DNA from: Acanthaster planci | Taxonomy: Eukaryota; Echinodermata; Asteroidea; Valvatida; Acanthasteridae | NCBI RefSeq assembly: GCF_001949145.1 | Contig: NW_019091572.1 | Span: 1-24,927 of the forward strand | Direction: 5' to 3' | DNA length: 24,927 bases | In this document: positions 1 to 23,917 of the stretch, one piece after another | Layout: the number at the start of each line of letters is the position of its first letter | How positions within the stretch are numbered: position 1 is the first letter of the stretch | Program-made: the position numbers and the translations under genes | The notes under the pieces: generated by a model | Database searches by the model: none | What the model saw: only the letters and a program-made list of their open reading frames with translations | Told to the model about the DNA's origin: nothing

Positions 1-3000
1 CATGTACAACATTTTAACATCACTTTGGCTGAGCTTGAACACACAGAATTTTTTTTTTTTAAATGAGCTTGTCAAACCAGACAAGTTCACAACTTATGTT
101 TTCGTTTCACAAATATGAATATATAATGCACAGCGCATGATTTCAATAGTTTGTCTAGATCTAAAAGCTTTTATTCATTTTTCCAGCAGTTTGGCTGCGC
201 ACGTGAGTTGAAGGCACTTCAATGTAACATCATAAGATAACATAAATCCAGAGAAATTGGACAGTTTTTGACGAAAACCTTCGCATGTTCTGAAAAAGGC
301 AACCGAAAACTGTAACCAACATGCTGCTAATCCAAGCTCCAACATGACTGCAAGGGTACTCATCATTCAACGTCTGTCACAATACTGGTTACAACTTCAC
401 TCATTCGAGTAAATATTGACAAGAAAAATGCCAATGTCAAATCTAACTCTCGTTTTGGCAACCGGAGGACACAATGTGGCATAACTGCACAGCAGCCAAT
501 CGCAATATGCGTTATAAACTGCGTACGTATACAATTTTGAAGAAAAACACCAATGCCAATCGCATAAAGTACATGCAATGTGGATGGTGGTAAATAGCCT
601 TGGATAAAATGGGATTCTTGACAGCTTTGGTTAAGTCTGTCAGGATGCCAAGGCAGAGCCAGGGAGGTTAATAGAAAATGTTGTGTTATCTGTGCACAGT
701 AGTTCCCTCTAAACCTTCATATAGCGTTTGTTCAGTGTTCCCCGTGTAGTGAGCCCCCCCCCGTAAGTTTCGCCAAGTGAGCGGGCTACCTAGATGCAGT
801 GGATCGAGCACGGACACCACCTACACTTTGGATCTCTCTCTCACTTCACTTTTTTGGTTGTTTCCTGCCCTGGGTGCATTTTTTGCTACAGAGTTCGGTG
901 ACATTTGTCAGCGTATTCTCATAAAGTCCAGGAATCAAGCTATGCTGTTGGTTTTGGTCAGCCATTGCTTTTCAGCGTCTCCATTTGTAAATCTTTGGTT
1001 CAAATCAATTGATTGGTTTCTGGGGTTCGTCATGACTGGTTTTGTCAACAAATTCTTTTGTCCTTTTCCTTTTGGAACCTGATGTCTGTAACTGTATACT
1101 CGCCAGGTTCCTTATTTTGCCACTTACGGTGAAAAAGGTGGCGAAATCATGGAGTACGGTCACAGATGTTAGGAAGTTTTGTTCTTTGTCTTGTGATCAT
1201 TCCTTTCAAAAGAGCCTTTGGTTATTTACAACATACACAGGCAAAGACCTAGCTCAAGATTAAACACTCGTCTCCACGAGCAGACAAGATGGTGGGTTTG
1301 AATGGTGGGTTCGCGATACAAGAAATGATCCGTCCTTTTTCCTTCTTGTAGACAGTTCGGACATACAAAGTTGAGCATACATTCTGAAAGGCCCGTGATC
1401 TAAGCATATCATTTTGAAAAAAGAATGCAGTTAGATGTATTTTTAAAACAAACTGCAATACATGAAATACGGGCGATTCACAATAGTGCGCCTACAAGAC
1501 TTAAGCAACACCTTGATCAATCGCGGTGCGCAAAATCTGTCGACCCTTTCCAAAGGCGTTATGGGTTGACAGATTTAGCACATTGTGATTGGTCAACGCG
1601 TTGTAAACTCCTGGAGGTGCACTATTGTGAAACGCCCGTAATCCCGTATTCTACAGTAAAAAAATGCATTGTATAAAGTGAACCGGTTAATGCTTGGTAA
1701 TTGTTAAACACATCACTTTTACATTGACTAATTTGGCCAGAAATTTAGAATACTCTTCGCAAACGGACTTCGGAAAGTTCTTTTTTCTTTAAAGTACAAT
1801 GTATATGAGAACGCTTTTTCTGAAAGAAAACTGGTATCATATCCTAAAAAATCCTAAATATATACATGCCCTTGTACGAATTATTTCTACAAAAACAGGC
1901 CCGTCGATCAAATAAATTACGAGAACAAACACTTAAGTTAGTCAGTCTGCAATTTTGTACACAATTCAGTCAAATATAATGTTTCTCACCTGGAGTAATT
2001 TGTTACCATTCATCGGCTAGAGGCACGATCAAATACCAGTCTCAAACAGGACGGACGCCATGTCTGCACAACATTCATGATTCTTTGTCACATAGCCCAA
2101 AACAGTATACTATTTAAGCTCTAAAACGGCATAGATATACGTAATAATATTCTATTCTCATTGCATTTTGCATTTTGACAGCCAGACCGGCTGAATCGGA
2201 GACAAGCAGTTTGCAAAGGTGGATCGGGGGAGGGGAGGTAACGAACCTTCCTTAAATCCTCCAAAATCATCCACTGTGCAGAACACAAACCACGCATTCT
2301 TTGCAGATGAGGCAACAACAGGTGGACTCCGCCTTCCTCAATCCTGCAAAATCCTAATGAAGATTTCCAAACAGATTTTGAAAGACTTGGAAGGGTTTAG
2401 GTTAAAGTTCCTCAAAAAAAGAAGTTGCCAAATTTCATGTATTTCTTTAGAAACATAAGGTTAAAATACGTCCAAAATATCTCCAGCTGTTACCATGGTT
2501 ACACACTCTTTTAGTCAGTATTGTATGCAGTGGGGAGGGGGGTGCCAGTGGGGAAGGGGTCAAGTTGCCCCCTTGGAATCATGCCGGATATTCTTTTTTT
2601 TTTCATTAAGGAACTAAAGGTGCCAGCATTTTTTCAACGACAAAAACTTCTGGACAGCCGCTTTTAGAAATAAAAATTCACTTGCCCCCTCTCCCAAGCA
2701 AGGACATGCCACTGCTTAAAGTAGGATACCTTCACACCCCTTCATACTATGACCCCTGTCAACTATGGTCAGCAAAATGGTTCCATTTGACACTGAATTC
2801 CTTCTCTGCCAAGTCCAGCCGCTGCCTCTGACCCACAATAAACACCCTCCTACACATGTACATGCAGCCAGGGAGGTATTAAGACACCCTTTCCGCATGC
2901 ACTACAAAGAGCATTTTCAGTGCTTTACGATCAAGAATTTGACATTTCAAATGTTACGTGGGACAGGTTTTCCCAATGTTTACCAGCGTCAACAGAAAAG

Positions 3001-3324
3001 TATCTTAAAATCTTATTAAAAGTGTAGGAGTTGAAGGTTTCGTGAGATATAATTCACAATCTGGTCTGAGCTCTAAACTCTAAACTTTTTTTGGGACTCA
3101 GTTTTATCTCTGTACTTCCCATCAAATCACAGGGCGCTGGCGTGCCCGACAAACCGTGAAAACAATTGCCGGTCTTTCATTCCTGGCGCAGATGCGCGCG
3201 TACCCCAGACAGGCTTGACAGAGGTACACCAGATCAGGAATTTCAAATAAGGAGTGCTGGCCTTCCAAATGTGTTGGCTTTCCCCAGATATCTTGCTGAG
3301 AATGGGCGCCAGGCGGCATTCCTT
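1..3324. other. ATG16L1 3' flank and intergenic DNA
   Basis: No exon of another gene was recognised on either strand. The ATG16L1 3'UTR must begin at 3324, but I see no AATAAA or ATTAAA on the minus strand near it; the first clear one reads near 175-170. The stretch holds the palindromic MITE at 1468-1640 and G/C-run sequence at 2215-2240 and 2525-2715 that looks like transposon debris. Confidence 0.6.
1468..1640. mobile_element. 173-bp fully palindromic MITE
   Basis: The two halves are inverted copies of each other along their whole length. Ends read TACGGGCG(A/T)TTCACAATAG inward from both sides; the inner parts pair as AAATCTGTCGACCC against AAATCTGTCAACCC. Arms are about 83 bases with a very small centre. 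The terminal TA on each side could be a Tc1/mariner-type TA target duplication, but the family is not established. Confidence 0.75.
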
Positions 3325-16611
<13,287 letters not shown>

Positions 16612-16740
16612 GTTGAACACAAAATTGTGCGGATTTCCCTATCGACAGCGCCCTCTCTTGATCTTTTAACTGTGTTCGGCCTTATGAGCGCCCCGCCCCA
16701 TTAAACTTCAAGTTGAAGGGGGGGGGGAGAACGCGAACAG
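16612..16740 (-). promoter_or_regulatory. Probable TATA-less ATG16L1 promoter
   Basis: On the minus strand, a GC box (GGGGCGGGG, 16699-16691) lies about 80 bases upstream of the start codon. AGAGGGCGCTG (16656-16646) resembles a CTCF core. AACATGGCGAC overlaps the start codon and resembles the YY1 motif of TATA-less promoters. A 10-base G-run on the plus strand (16718-16727) lies just beyond. No TATA box is seen at a useful distance. Short 5' leader and promoter role are inferred. Confidence 0.5.
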
Positions 16741-17039
16741 ATCTTCCATATACCCGCTGAGAACCAATAGGCGCCATACAAAAGCTTGTCATAAAACAAG
16801 GTCTCTGATGACTCTGTCCTGCTGAAATATAAATAATTATATAAATAGTTCCATTTATTCAAATGAAAGCCTCATTAATTAAGCCATATTCTTCAGCAAA
16901 GACATGGCCTTCCATCATCGCCGCTGATGATAACCCTGTTCCTTGTGAAAATCTGGCGTTTGACAAGCTTACAGGGGGGGGGGAGTCCGGGAAGCGCAGG
17001 TAAAAATTGCTTTGAGTGTGAAGGAGTTGTGGGTGTGGG

Positions 17040-17279
17040 CAGTGGCATAGCGAAGGCATTTTCTTGCGGGGGGGGGGTTGCCAGAGTAAATTTAATGACT
17101 TGTAACTTGTTAGCCAACCGTACACGTGGTACACTACATGTCATGCTTCCGGGGAAATGCCAACGGTCAACATATATCGTTTACATACTAACTTTGGATT
17201 TATTTGCCGACCGAAGCTGGAATTTTGCCAACTGGAATTAATTATTGGGGAGGTGCCCCTCCCAGTCACTATGCCCCTG
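17040..17279. mobile_element. 240-bp hAT-type MITE with perfect target-site duplication
   Basis: Terminal inverted repeats are CAGTGGCATAGCG at the left and, inward from the right, CAGGGGCATAGTG (11 of 13 match). The element is flanked on both sides by the identical 8-mer GGTGTGGG (17032-17039 and 17280-17287). Eight-base duplications and CAG-starting ends are hAT hallmarks. It has no coding capacity and contains a G-run. Confidence 0.85.
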
Positions 17280-18600
17280 GGTGTGGGTTTTGACAGCAAT
17301 GGGAAGATCAGGCACAATCTATAGTTCGACCAGTAGTCAAAAACTGCTTTTTAATAAAGCATATGTGAAATTCAGTTGCACTTGAACTAGCCTAGTCTGT
17401 CAAATTTTAAAAATCTCATCGTAACTCACATTTCACCACTGGCTGCGATTCCCACAGCATACATGGTCATTGACATCTCGACATACATACTGACATACAG
17501 TTACTTTCATGGGAATGGTTCCTTCAAATGATAAACGAAATCGGCTATTAATTACCAGCGGTGTGATCATACCCCTGGTCCTAAATGGTCAACTAGATAG
17601 TCCAAGCTATCCATTGTTCAGGCGGTGTTAGTCAAACTTGCCCAATGATCATGGATCCGTGGTGGATTGGAGGGCTGGATTAAGTAGTCTTAAGAGCCAT
17701 ATACCGGTAACTTGTATACAATGCTGATCAACGTACCAAACTAAACAAAACATCAAACATCGAAAAGTAAAGTTAGGCCATGTTGGCCTCATTTAATTTC
17801 AGGTCTATCGATGTAGCAACTTAGCATCACAGTAAAAAGTACTTGTTTCAAAGACAATGGATAATGCAGGAATAGAAATAAGTTGATGGAATTCAAGTAA
17901 CACACTTAGCACATCAGATCAAAAACCAGGCTCAATGCCCAGAATGCTTCATACAGACTTTGAATTCCTTACAAGTGCAGCCTTTTGTTTGGCACATAAT
18001 TATGAATTCACTGCGAAGGACCAACTCTGCCCTGTGTGTCTATATGAAAATCAGGCAAGAATGACGAGGAAGATTCCAACAAAATTCAATGGTGCATTTT
18101 TTCAACGGTTTCGTCCCTGTTTACGGAAGAAATGCTACTTTTTCAATGCTCATCTGGGTACAAATTCAAGTTTAAATATATCTTTTAAGCATTTAATAAA
18201 CCTAGCTTAAAATAGATACATGTACATTGCATTGAAATCACAGTCACTTAAAAAAATGTATAACTAGAAATGGTTACACACAGTAAGGCTCAAAAAAAAT
18301 AAATACAGCTGCGTTTAATTCATTTTACATTAAAAACGTTTTTGGGGGTTTACTTGTGCTAAATTCTTTTAGGCAAAAGCCAAACACATCTAAATGGAAT
18401 AATGTTCAACCTATTTCTTTCAGCACCAATTTTTAAGTTTTACTCCTTTTCAGATCAAAATATAAAGATTCCGCCTGATTTTATAGGACGGGTCAAGTTA
18501 CTGGGAACACAGCCTAAGGAAAGGGGTTAAAATGCTGAGTACAGTTTAAAAATGAAATCATTTCTATCTCTAGTTTTTGCCACTCTTCAATTGCCCCCAG

Positions 18601-18828
18601 TCAAACGTCGCTTTCGTTGCCGGCATCACTGTCATTGTAAAATGGTTGGTAGCCTGTTTGCTCTCCGTCGCCCGCCGCCACAGCCGGCAGGCTCTGCCCT
18701 CTGTCTGCAGGTCGGGTCTCCAGACGGTCCCGCCAAGCAGCCCGCCAGCCATAGGCCGATATCGAGTAGACAGCCTTAGTGTTAAAGGCGCAGGCCAGAA
18801 TGAAGAAGTAGCCACCGTAGACGATGAA
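18601..18828 (-). CDS. SLC19A2/3: SLC19A coding exon 5 (helix 12 and C-terminal tail)
   Basis: Residues 470-544: [15 protein letters not shown] (human FLVYGSYFAVIAGIF), then a roughly 50-residue hydrophilic cytosolic tail ending NESDV before TGA. Acceptor ctgtag. The tail shows no similarity I can recall. Confidence 0.92.
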   Translation of the reverse strand, partial: FIVYGGYFFILACAFNTKAVYSISAYGWRAAWRDRLETRPADRGQSLPAVAAGDGEQTGYQPFYNDSDAGNESDV

Positions 18829-21800
18829 CTACAGATGAAGCGAGGGTGGAAATTTCAATGTGATTAAAAAGGGGTCGTTGTGATGCCATGCCTTGAAAAT
18901 GGCCGTAGATATGGACCTCTGTGTATACAGATAAATCTATCTATCTGCCTGTTTCGTTTTGCTATTTTAAAGACTAGTCTGGTGCCTCTTTGGCTCTGGT
19001 GCTGATACATATTTCCATATTCATTAGCAAAACTTATTAAAGAGTGAAAATCCCAGTGTTACACATCTTTGTGCACAAAGAAAAAGCCGGAATTATTGAT
19101 AGTGTATTTCAATTTCAAATCCAGATGCACATTTTGGAGGGGGTGCTATGTGTAATTTCTTATCAACTTTGTGTCAAAATGACCACTAGGCATCGCGGGA
19201 ATCGTCCCACATGTTTACTGTGATAAAAAATATCTTGTGGTGATTTTCAGCGAAAATGTGGGGGTGGAGGATTCCGCCCCTCCACATCTCCTCCCATCGG
19301 CCCCTCTGGAAATCTCTCCTGGGTTACACGTACTATGAGTGTACTATTTGCTGGAGGGGGGGAGTAATCACAGGCCAATCACAAGCCAGATTGTGGGGTC
19401 AGGTCAATCCACAGCAGTATCTAGATACCTGTACATCAGGTGGGGTGTTTAGAGTCCGGGAATCGACCACAATGAAGGTCAAGACTGAACCGAGTACCAA
19501 GGCGATGAACATGTTCAGGCCGAACACGAGGGCGTAGCGCTCAAGAGCCAGATACTTGGCTATCTGGTATCTGAAATGAAACGGGACAATGAACAGAAGA
19601 CTGACAAAAAAAAATCACTCAGTAAAGAGACCACTGTGAAATCACTTAACTGTGGCTGGCAGTGACGCGCGTACATTTTATCTTCAGCCAGAGCCATAAC
19701 TTTCAGATGCATCTTTCCAAAGCTCCACTGGCAGAGCATCAGTATGGTGTTCCAGAGGTCCCGGGTTCAAATCCAACTCTATTCCATTGGAGCACAAGAG
19801 TGGACCAAGAACCAAATGGTGGCTTTTTGGGGGGGGGGATTTATTTTTCTAGGGTAAAAAACTGGAAATGTTTTCATGTAGCCTTTAATATGTGGCCTTT
19901 CTGAGGGGTGGGGCTACAATTGTGGGTTTTTTGCACATTTTTGGAAGGATGGAAATGAACTACACCCCAAAAATGCCCTTGTTTTAAAAAAAAAGGCTCC
20001 TTTTTCTGCAAAGGGGTGGGCAAATGACCTCTGTTCTTCCCTTCCATGGATCCGCCCTTGCTGGAGCATTTTGATTAGCTCATCTGTTGGACAGCCACAC
20101 AGCAACTGTAAAGTCAAACCTAGGCCGAGCACTGCCAGGGCAAACAGGTTTGTTTTCCTATGCTACTGAAGAGTGGGTGTCGGATTTCCCAATATTTCTC
20201 CACCATTGCAACACTCCTCCATAGATTAAGCGCAGAAGCCTACCACTGACGACAACTGACCGACCAATGAGGACAGTGCAGCATCCTTTGTTTCCCTTAT
20301 ATTCTGTCCCCTAAGAAAGTGAACCATGTACATGTGAGTACATGTGAACTGGCAAACACATTTTAGGAATTTTTCTTGCAGGGAGCCGGTCAGGGGCAAT
20401 GTAGATGTACACGAACTGGAAATTCTGGCTGGTGACCAGTGGTTATTGAACTTCCAACTTACGTTGCTATGGTTATCACCAACTGATACGAAGAGCGGAA
20501 GAGGATGTAGAAGGCGTAGCACAGCCATATGTTGCTTGTCGTTCCCATGATGACCAAAAGAACCGATTCCACGAGGGAGACCACACCTAGCAGCAGCTCG
20601 CCGAAGAGGCGCCAGTCCATACGAACGAACATGATCAGGAAGGCTGAAACAGCTCCTGCGAAAACAAAAAACAACAGTACGAATGTATGGTTCCCCCCCC
20701 ACAAATAGTTTGTCTCTGGTCAGACTGATATTCCCCCCTTCTCCTCCAGGGTTGGATTGTACAGACGATTGCGGACACACATTGTCGGGTCATGGGACTA
20801 GACCACATAGCTTTGTTAACAGCTTCGCATCCATAGTGTGCTATCACTGTTCAACATCGATCTCGATGGGATCTATTGCCCTGAGTAAAAGATCGAGCCG
20901 CCTGCAAAAATGTTGAGGCAGTAGGTCAATAGAGGGCGCTGTTGCAGCTCTCGCAGAGAACGCAATTGGGACGCAATTAGTTTCAACTGGCCTTTTTTCT
21001 TTGCTTTTTATTTTCCTCAATCAATTGGAATTTCAAATGGGAATCAAATGGTTCCAATGGGTATGCTTTCTCCCTGTTTGTTTTCCTCGATCGATTGGAA
21101 GTTTCAAATGGGACGCAACTGGTTCCAAGTGGTTCGCTTTCAGCTTGTTTCCCTCATCAAATGGATTTTTCAAATGGGACTCAATTGGTTTGAATTGGTA
21201 TTGAAAAGGTTTCGATTGCTTCTTCGGTTGGTTACAATTGGAATGTGAATTGGCATTCAAATGGTGTCAGTTGGTTTGAAATGGTCCAACTGAGAAAAGG
21301 TCAGAATTTACAGTTCAAACCAGTTGAACCCAACTGGATTCCAATTGATTCCAAGCAAAAGCAGTTGGTTTTTAATTGGTTATTGAACTGGTAGGTGAAT
21401 TGGATCCAATTGGTATGTGAATTGGTCTCAATGGGTAAATGAATTGGACACTTTCGGTAGGGAGCTCTCGAAATAGGAATACAAAGAACCAGACTTCTGT
21501 AAAAACAGGAGAATTTTAACAGTTGGAGGAAAGATCCTGGCCAAAAACAAATGAGGGTATACGGGTACATGTTTTCTTTTTCCATTTATACCAGTAAGGG
21601 TGGACACTGCTTCCACTGCGCCGTTGTACACGTCCCGATTCAAGTTGTAATTTCCCGGTTTCTCATCGATGATCTCCCACAGGTTCTGGACGTAGTTGCC
21701 GACCTGAAAGTTGCCGCAGGTGGCAAAGGCCCACCACAGGGACCACTTCAGCAGGTGGAAGTTACCGTAACAACTCTTGAAGTCGCTCCACATGTGGGTG

Positions 21801-23909
21801 AAATTATCCCGGCAGCCGGGCAGGGAACGCCGAATCCAGGTTCTGCCAGTGTTCCGAGGACTGGGGCCGCAGCACTCCAGAGTTGGGAGAGCGTCCTCTC
21901 TTCTATCCGAGGACGAGGGGGAACTTTGCTCAACTGGTGGTGTGGTATTGTCGGAGTTCACTTCTGGTGCAACAGTGCCGTCTTCCTTGCTGTCCACAGA
22001 GGGGACTGCATCTGCAGGAGTTTGCGTACGCGACACACCTGCGCGGTCGCGGCTGCGGTGGAAGTACAGAGTCTCCCGGACGTTAGGAAGCATGATTGCC
22101 ACTACCAGAGAGCACACGACACTGGTCATAGATGCAATATTCAGTCCGTAGTAAGTGGTGGCCTTCAGTGAAATCAGTAGCTGACTCAGGGCACCAGCCA
22201 TAAAGTTGCCCGTCAGGATGGCGGAGCGCGTGTAGCTGGACACGCGCTGGAATTGCTCAGTGGGCACGGCGGCAAAGATGTAGGCATAGTAGGCAATTTC
22301 AGTGGCGGTGGCTAGTCCGTATATACACTGCACAAAGAGCAATAATTACAGGGAAAACTGAACTACATGTACACGTAGCATGGATGTTTCAGAATGCTGC
22401 TTCAATTTCAACACGTGCATCAAGACTTCCAAATCTACGCCTCTATCATATGATCACATTCTCTACGAAATCATTCAGCTTCAAATGAAATAGGACCTCA
22501 ATTTTGAAGTCTTTTTTCAAATCTTTACGCAGGTGAAATACAGAGGAGCTTGTCACTGATATTACTGTACCTCAAGGAAATTCTGGAGAGTTTTGTGAAA
22601 TAGTATACATGTACATGTAGAATGAGAAACAGCTGGTCAGATTTGTATTGCTTTTTGTATTTTTTTTGCAATCATTTTCAGAGTTTGGTGCTGTCTTCTG
22701 GAAGCCCAAATAAACCAAATGAAGGCAATTCTAACGATTCTTGTGCACATCACTTTGAGTTCCTCGGTCGGTAGTGCTGTGCATCAGAACCAGGTGCCCG
22801 AGCACCCAAAGTTTTCTGCTGATGTCGGACACAGGTTCCAAAATTATGAAACTGGGTACCCGCAGTCAACTTTATAAATAACAGGAAATTTTCAGTCAAC
22901 TAAAGAGAAAGGTTGTTTAGTGTTTCTTGCAGGTAAAAAAATAAAAAAAAAACAGGCTATGTACATTGTACCGGTGCATGTAAGATGCCAAAACAGATTT
23001 CACAATAATGTTGATGAACATTTTTATTTTTCGACTAAGACAAGTATGACAATTTGACTGAAGATTATTCTATTCCAAGTACGCTTTTTCTTGGAATGCT
23101 GCACTTTCAAAGACTCCTTCACCATGTTTACCATGTTTACAGGTATACAGTGCATACATGTACATGTACATGTACATGTACTACGACATGGGTATGTATG
23201 TTTTAATATTACGGCGTTTTCACCATCCTGTGCCATGTATGGGGAGTTGGGTTGGCGTTGTGGTTCTTTCCTCACCTTCCACCTCAGTGGGATGGGTTCG
23301 AAGCCCGGCCCGGTCCACATACATCTATGGATTGGGTTTTCAGTCCCTACCTGACTCTGTGGGTTTTACCCAGAATATTCCTCTGGGGTTTTCCCTCCCA
23401 CCTCTAAAACTGCAACTGCTCCTTACTGTCGCCTCTAGGTTTAAGGCTAACAAGCTGAAGTGCCTCGGGTGCTTTGGAGGAATCCTTGGTGTCGTTACCA
23501 GAAATGATGAACAGCAACAACGAATGCATCTTACTATTCACTGGGCCGATATGTGGACTAAAGGCTTTCGTACCTGCATCAGTATCATCTGAGGCACCCC
23601 TTGGCCCCACAGGAGGATGGCCCAGGTCCCGACGTAGGCCATGCCCTCAAATACCACCACAGGCTTGTAGCGCAGGAGGTCGGTGAACAGGAAGACGGGC
23701 ACCAGCGCCAGCATGTACGAGTAGGTCCAGTAGGGGTAGACCACGTTGTCCAGGTCCCGCTCGGTGATGTTCTTGTCCTCGATCAGGTAAGGGGTCAGGA
23801 AGGGCTCCGAGGGGCGCATGGCCTTGAGGAAGCCATACAGGCAGACCAGGGCCGTGGCCAGGACCCAGCGCCGGGGTTGGTGGTGCTTGTAGTAGGCCAG
23901 GAGCGGCAT
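18601..23909 (-). CDS. SLC19A2/3: SLC19-family transporter, thiamine-transporter type (5 coding exons)
   Basis: SLC19 proteins are 12-helix plasma-membrane carriers of the major facilitator superfamily that import thiamine (SLC19A2/A3) or reduced folate (SLC19A1). Exons 23574-23909, 21592-22327, 20463-20655, 19429-19570 and 18601-18828 join in phase to 544 residues; human SLC19A3 has just under 500. [12 protein letters not shown] (31-42) matches the thiamine transporters, whereas folate carriers have RPGESF there. Other matches are [81 protein letters not shown] and [10 protein letters not shown]. Six helices flank a long hydrophilic Ser/Pro/acidic loop (about 195-300). NIT (47-49) is a likely N-glycosylation site next to helix 1, as in the human proteins. 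Substrate choice is inferred from motifs only. Confidence 0.95.
18829..19428 (-). other. SLC19A intron 4
   Basis: GT-AG intron of 600 bases. Its 5' end reads gtatctagatac, a 12-base palindrome. Nothing else recognised. Confidence 0.9.
19429..19570 (-). CDS. SLC19A2/3: SLC19A coding exon 4 (helix 11)
   Basis: Residues 423-469: [19 protein letters not shown], then [17 protein letters not shown] (human [18 protein letters not shown]). Acceptor tttcag; donor gtatct at 19428, phase 0. Confidence 0.95.
19571..20462 (-). other. SLC19A intron 3
   Basis: GT-AG intron of 892 bases with the tRNA-like fragment at 19721-19800, a run of ten or so G near 19830, and a hAT-like right end (GGATCCGCCC near 20050) without a matching left end. 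Confidence 0.8.
19721..19800 (+). repeat. tRNA-derived fragment (likely SINE head)
   Basis: AGCTCCACTGGCAGAGC (19721-19737) resembles a tRNA D-arm/A-box and GGTTCAAATCC (19764-19774) is a perfect B-box. The T-stem and anticodon stem do not pair properly, so this is not a working tRNA gene. No clear tail shared with the other two SINE copies. Confidence 0.5.
20463..20655 (-). CDS. SLC19A2/3: SLC19A coding exon 3 (helices 8-10)
   Basis: Residues 359-421: [20 protein letters not shown] through [19 protein letters not shown]. Acceptor tcgcag; donor gtaagt at 20462 splits a Thr codon (AC|A). Confidence 0.95.
20656..21591 (-). other. SLC19A intron 2
   Basis: GT-AG intron of 936 bases, about half of it the periodic repeat at 20968-21450. 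An AGAGGGCGCTG motif occurs at 20931-20941. Confidence 0.9.
20968..21450. repeat. Degenerate tandem array: ~70-bp units with ~11-bp (A/T)TGG rhythm
   Basis: Three recognisable ~70-base units start near 21011, 21081 and 21149. Each runs TTCCTC(A/G)ATC(A/G)ATTGG and then TTTCAAATGGGA and GGTTCCAA, with a partial copy before and strongly degenerate copies after. Across the region, CAATTGG, CAAATGG and CAACTGG words recur with most neighbours 9-13 bases apart. Confidence 0.8.
21592..22327 (-). CDS. SLC19A2/3: SLC19A coding exon 2 (helices 4-7 and central loop)
   Basis: Residues 113-357. [18 protein letters not shown] follows the gtgcag acceptor. The central cytosolic loop is rich in Ser, Pro, Asp and Glu. 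It ends [13 protein letters not shown] before the gtataa donor, which splits a Gly codon (G|GA). Confidence 0.96.
23155..23181. repeat. TACATG hexamer microsatellite
   Basis: Four and a half perfect TACATG units. The unit makes overlapping CATGTACATG palindromes. Confidence 0.9.
23240..23440 (+). mobile_element. tRNA-derived SINE, copy B
   Basis: A-box-like TGGCGTTGTGG (23253-23263) and B-box GGTTCGAAGCC (23295-23305). Downstream, GGGTTTTACCCAGAATATTC, then CTGGGGTTTTCC and CCTCTAAAACTG, parallel copy A block for block. Same strand as copy A, antisense to both genes. Ends approximate. Confidence 0.65.
23574..23909 (-). CDS. SLC19A2/3: SLC19A coding exon 1 (helices 1-3), start uncertain
   Basis: Residues 1-112 from the ATG at 23909-23907. 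The ATG context (C at -3, C at +4) is poor. A good acceptor (tgcccag) ends at 23918, so this exon is probably preceded by an upstream exon and the true start could lie there. Contains RPSEPF and DKNIT. Donor gtacga at 23573, phase 0. Confidence 0.93.
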
Positions 23910-23917
23910 CTGGAAAT

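Larger units (their letters stand above)
16612..18600. other. Intergenic region between SLC19A and ATG16L1
   Basis: About 2.0 kb holding the ATG16L1 promoter side, the hAT MITE at 17040-17279 and the SLC19A 3' end. For SLC19A, ATTAAA-type signals read on the minus strand at 18319-18314 and near 18196-18191, roughly 280 and 405 bases past the stop; both are weak candidates. No gene was recognised between. Confidence 0.7.
22328..23573 (-). other. SLC19A intron 1
   Basis: GT-AG intron of 1246 bases containing the TACATG microsatellite and SINE copy B. No additional exon recognised. Confidence 0.9.

Noticed and set aside
777-1082. 101-codon plus-strand open frame
   Set aside because: No recognisable domain and low-complexity hydrophobic composition; fits chance in AT-rich DNA.
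2528-2714. hAT-like MITE with CAGTGG ends
   Set aside because: Only about 6-7 terminal bases match and the flanks show no target duplication.
17935-18210. 91-codon plus-strand open frame with a few Cys/His residues
   Set aside because: The spacing does not form a recognisable zinc finger, and it lies in repeat-rich flank downstream of SLC19A with no splice context.
19721-19795. tRNA gene
   Set aside because: A perfect B-box is present, but the T-stem (CCGGG against CCAAC) and anticodon stem do not pair.
20045-20065. Right end of a hAT element (GGATCCGCCC)
   Set aside because: No matching left end was found nearby; could be a fragment.
21551-22171. 206-codon plus-strand open frame
   Set aside because: It is the antisense shadow of SLC19A exon 2, whose minus-strand reading is clearly conserved.
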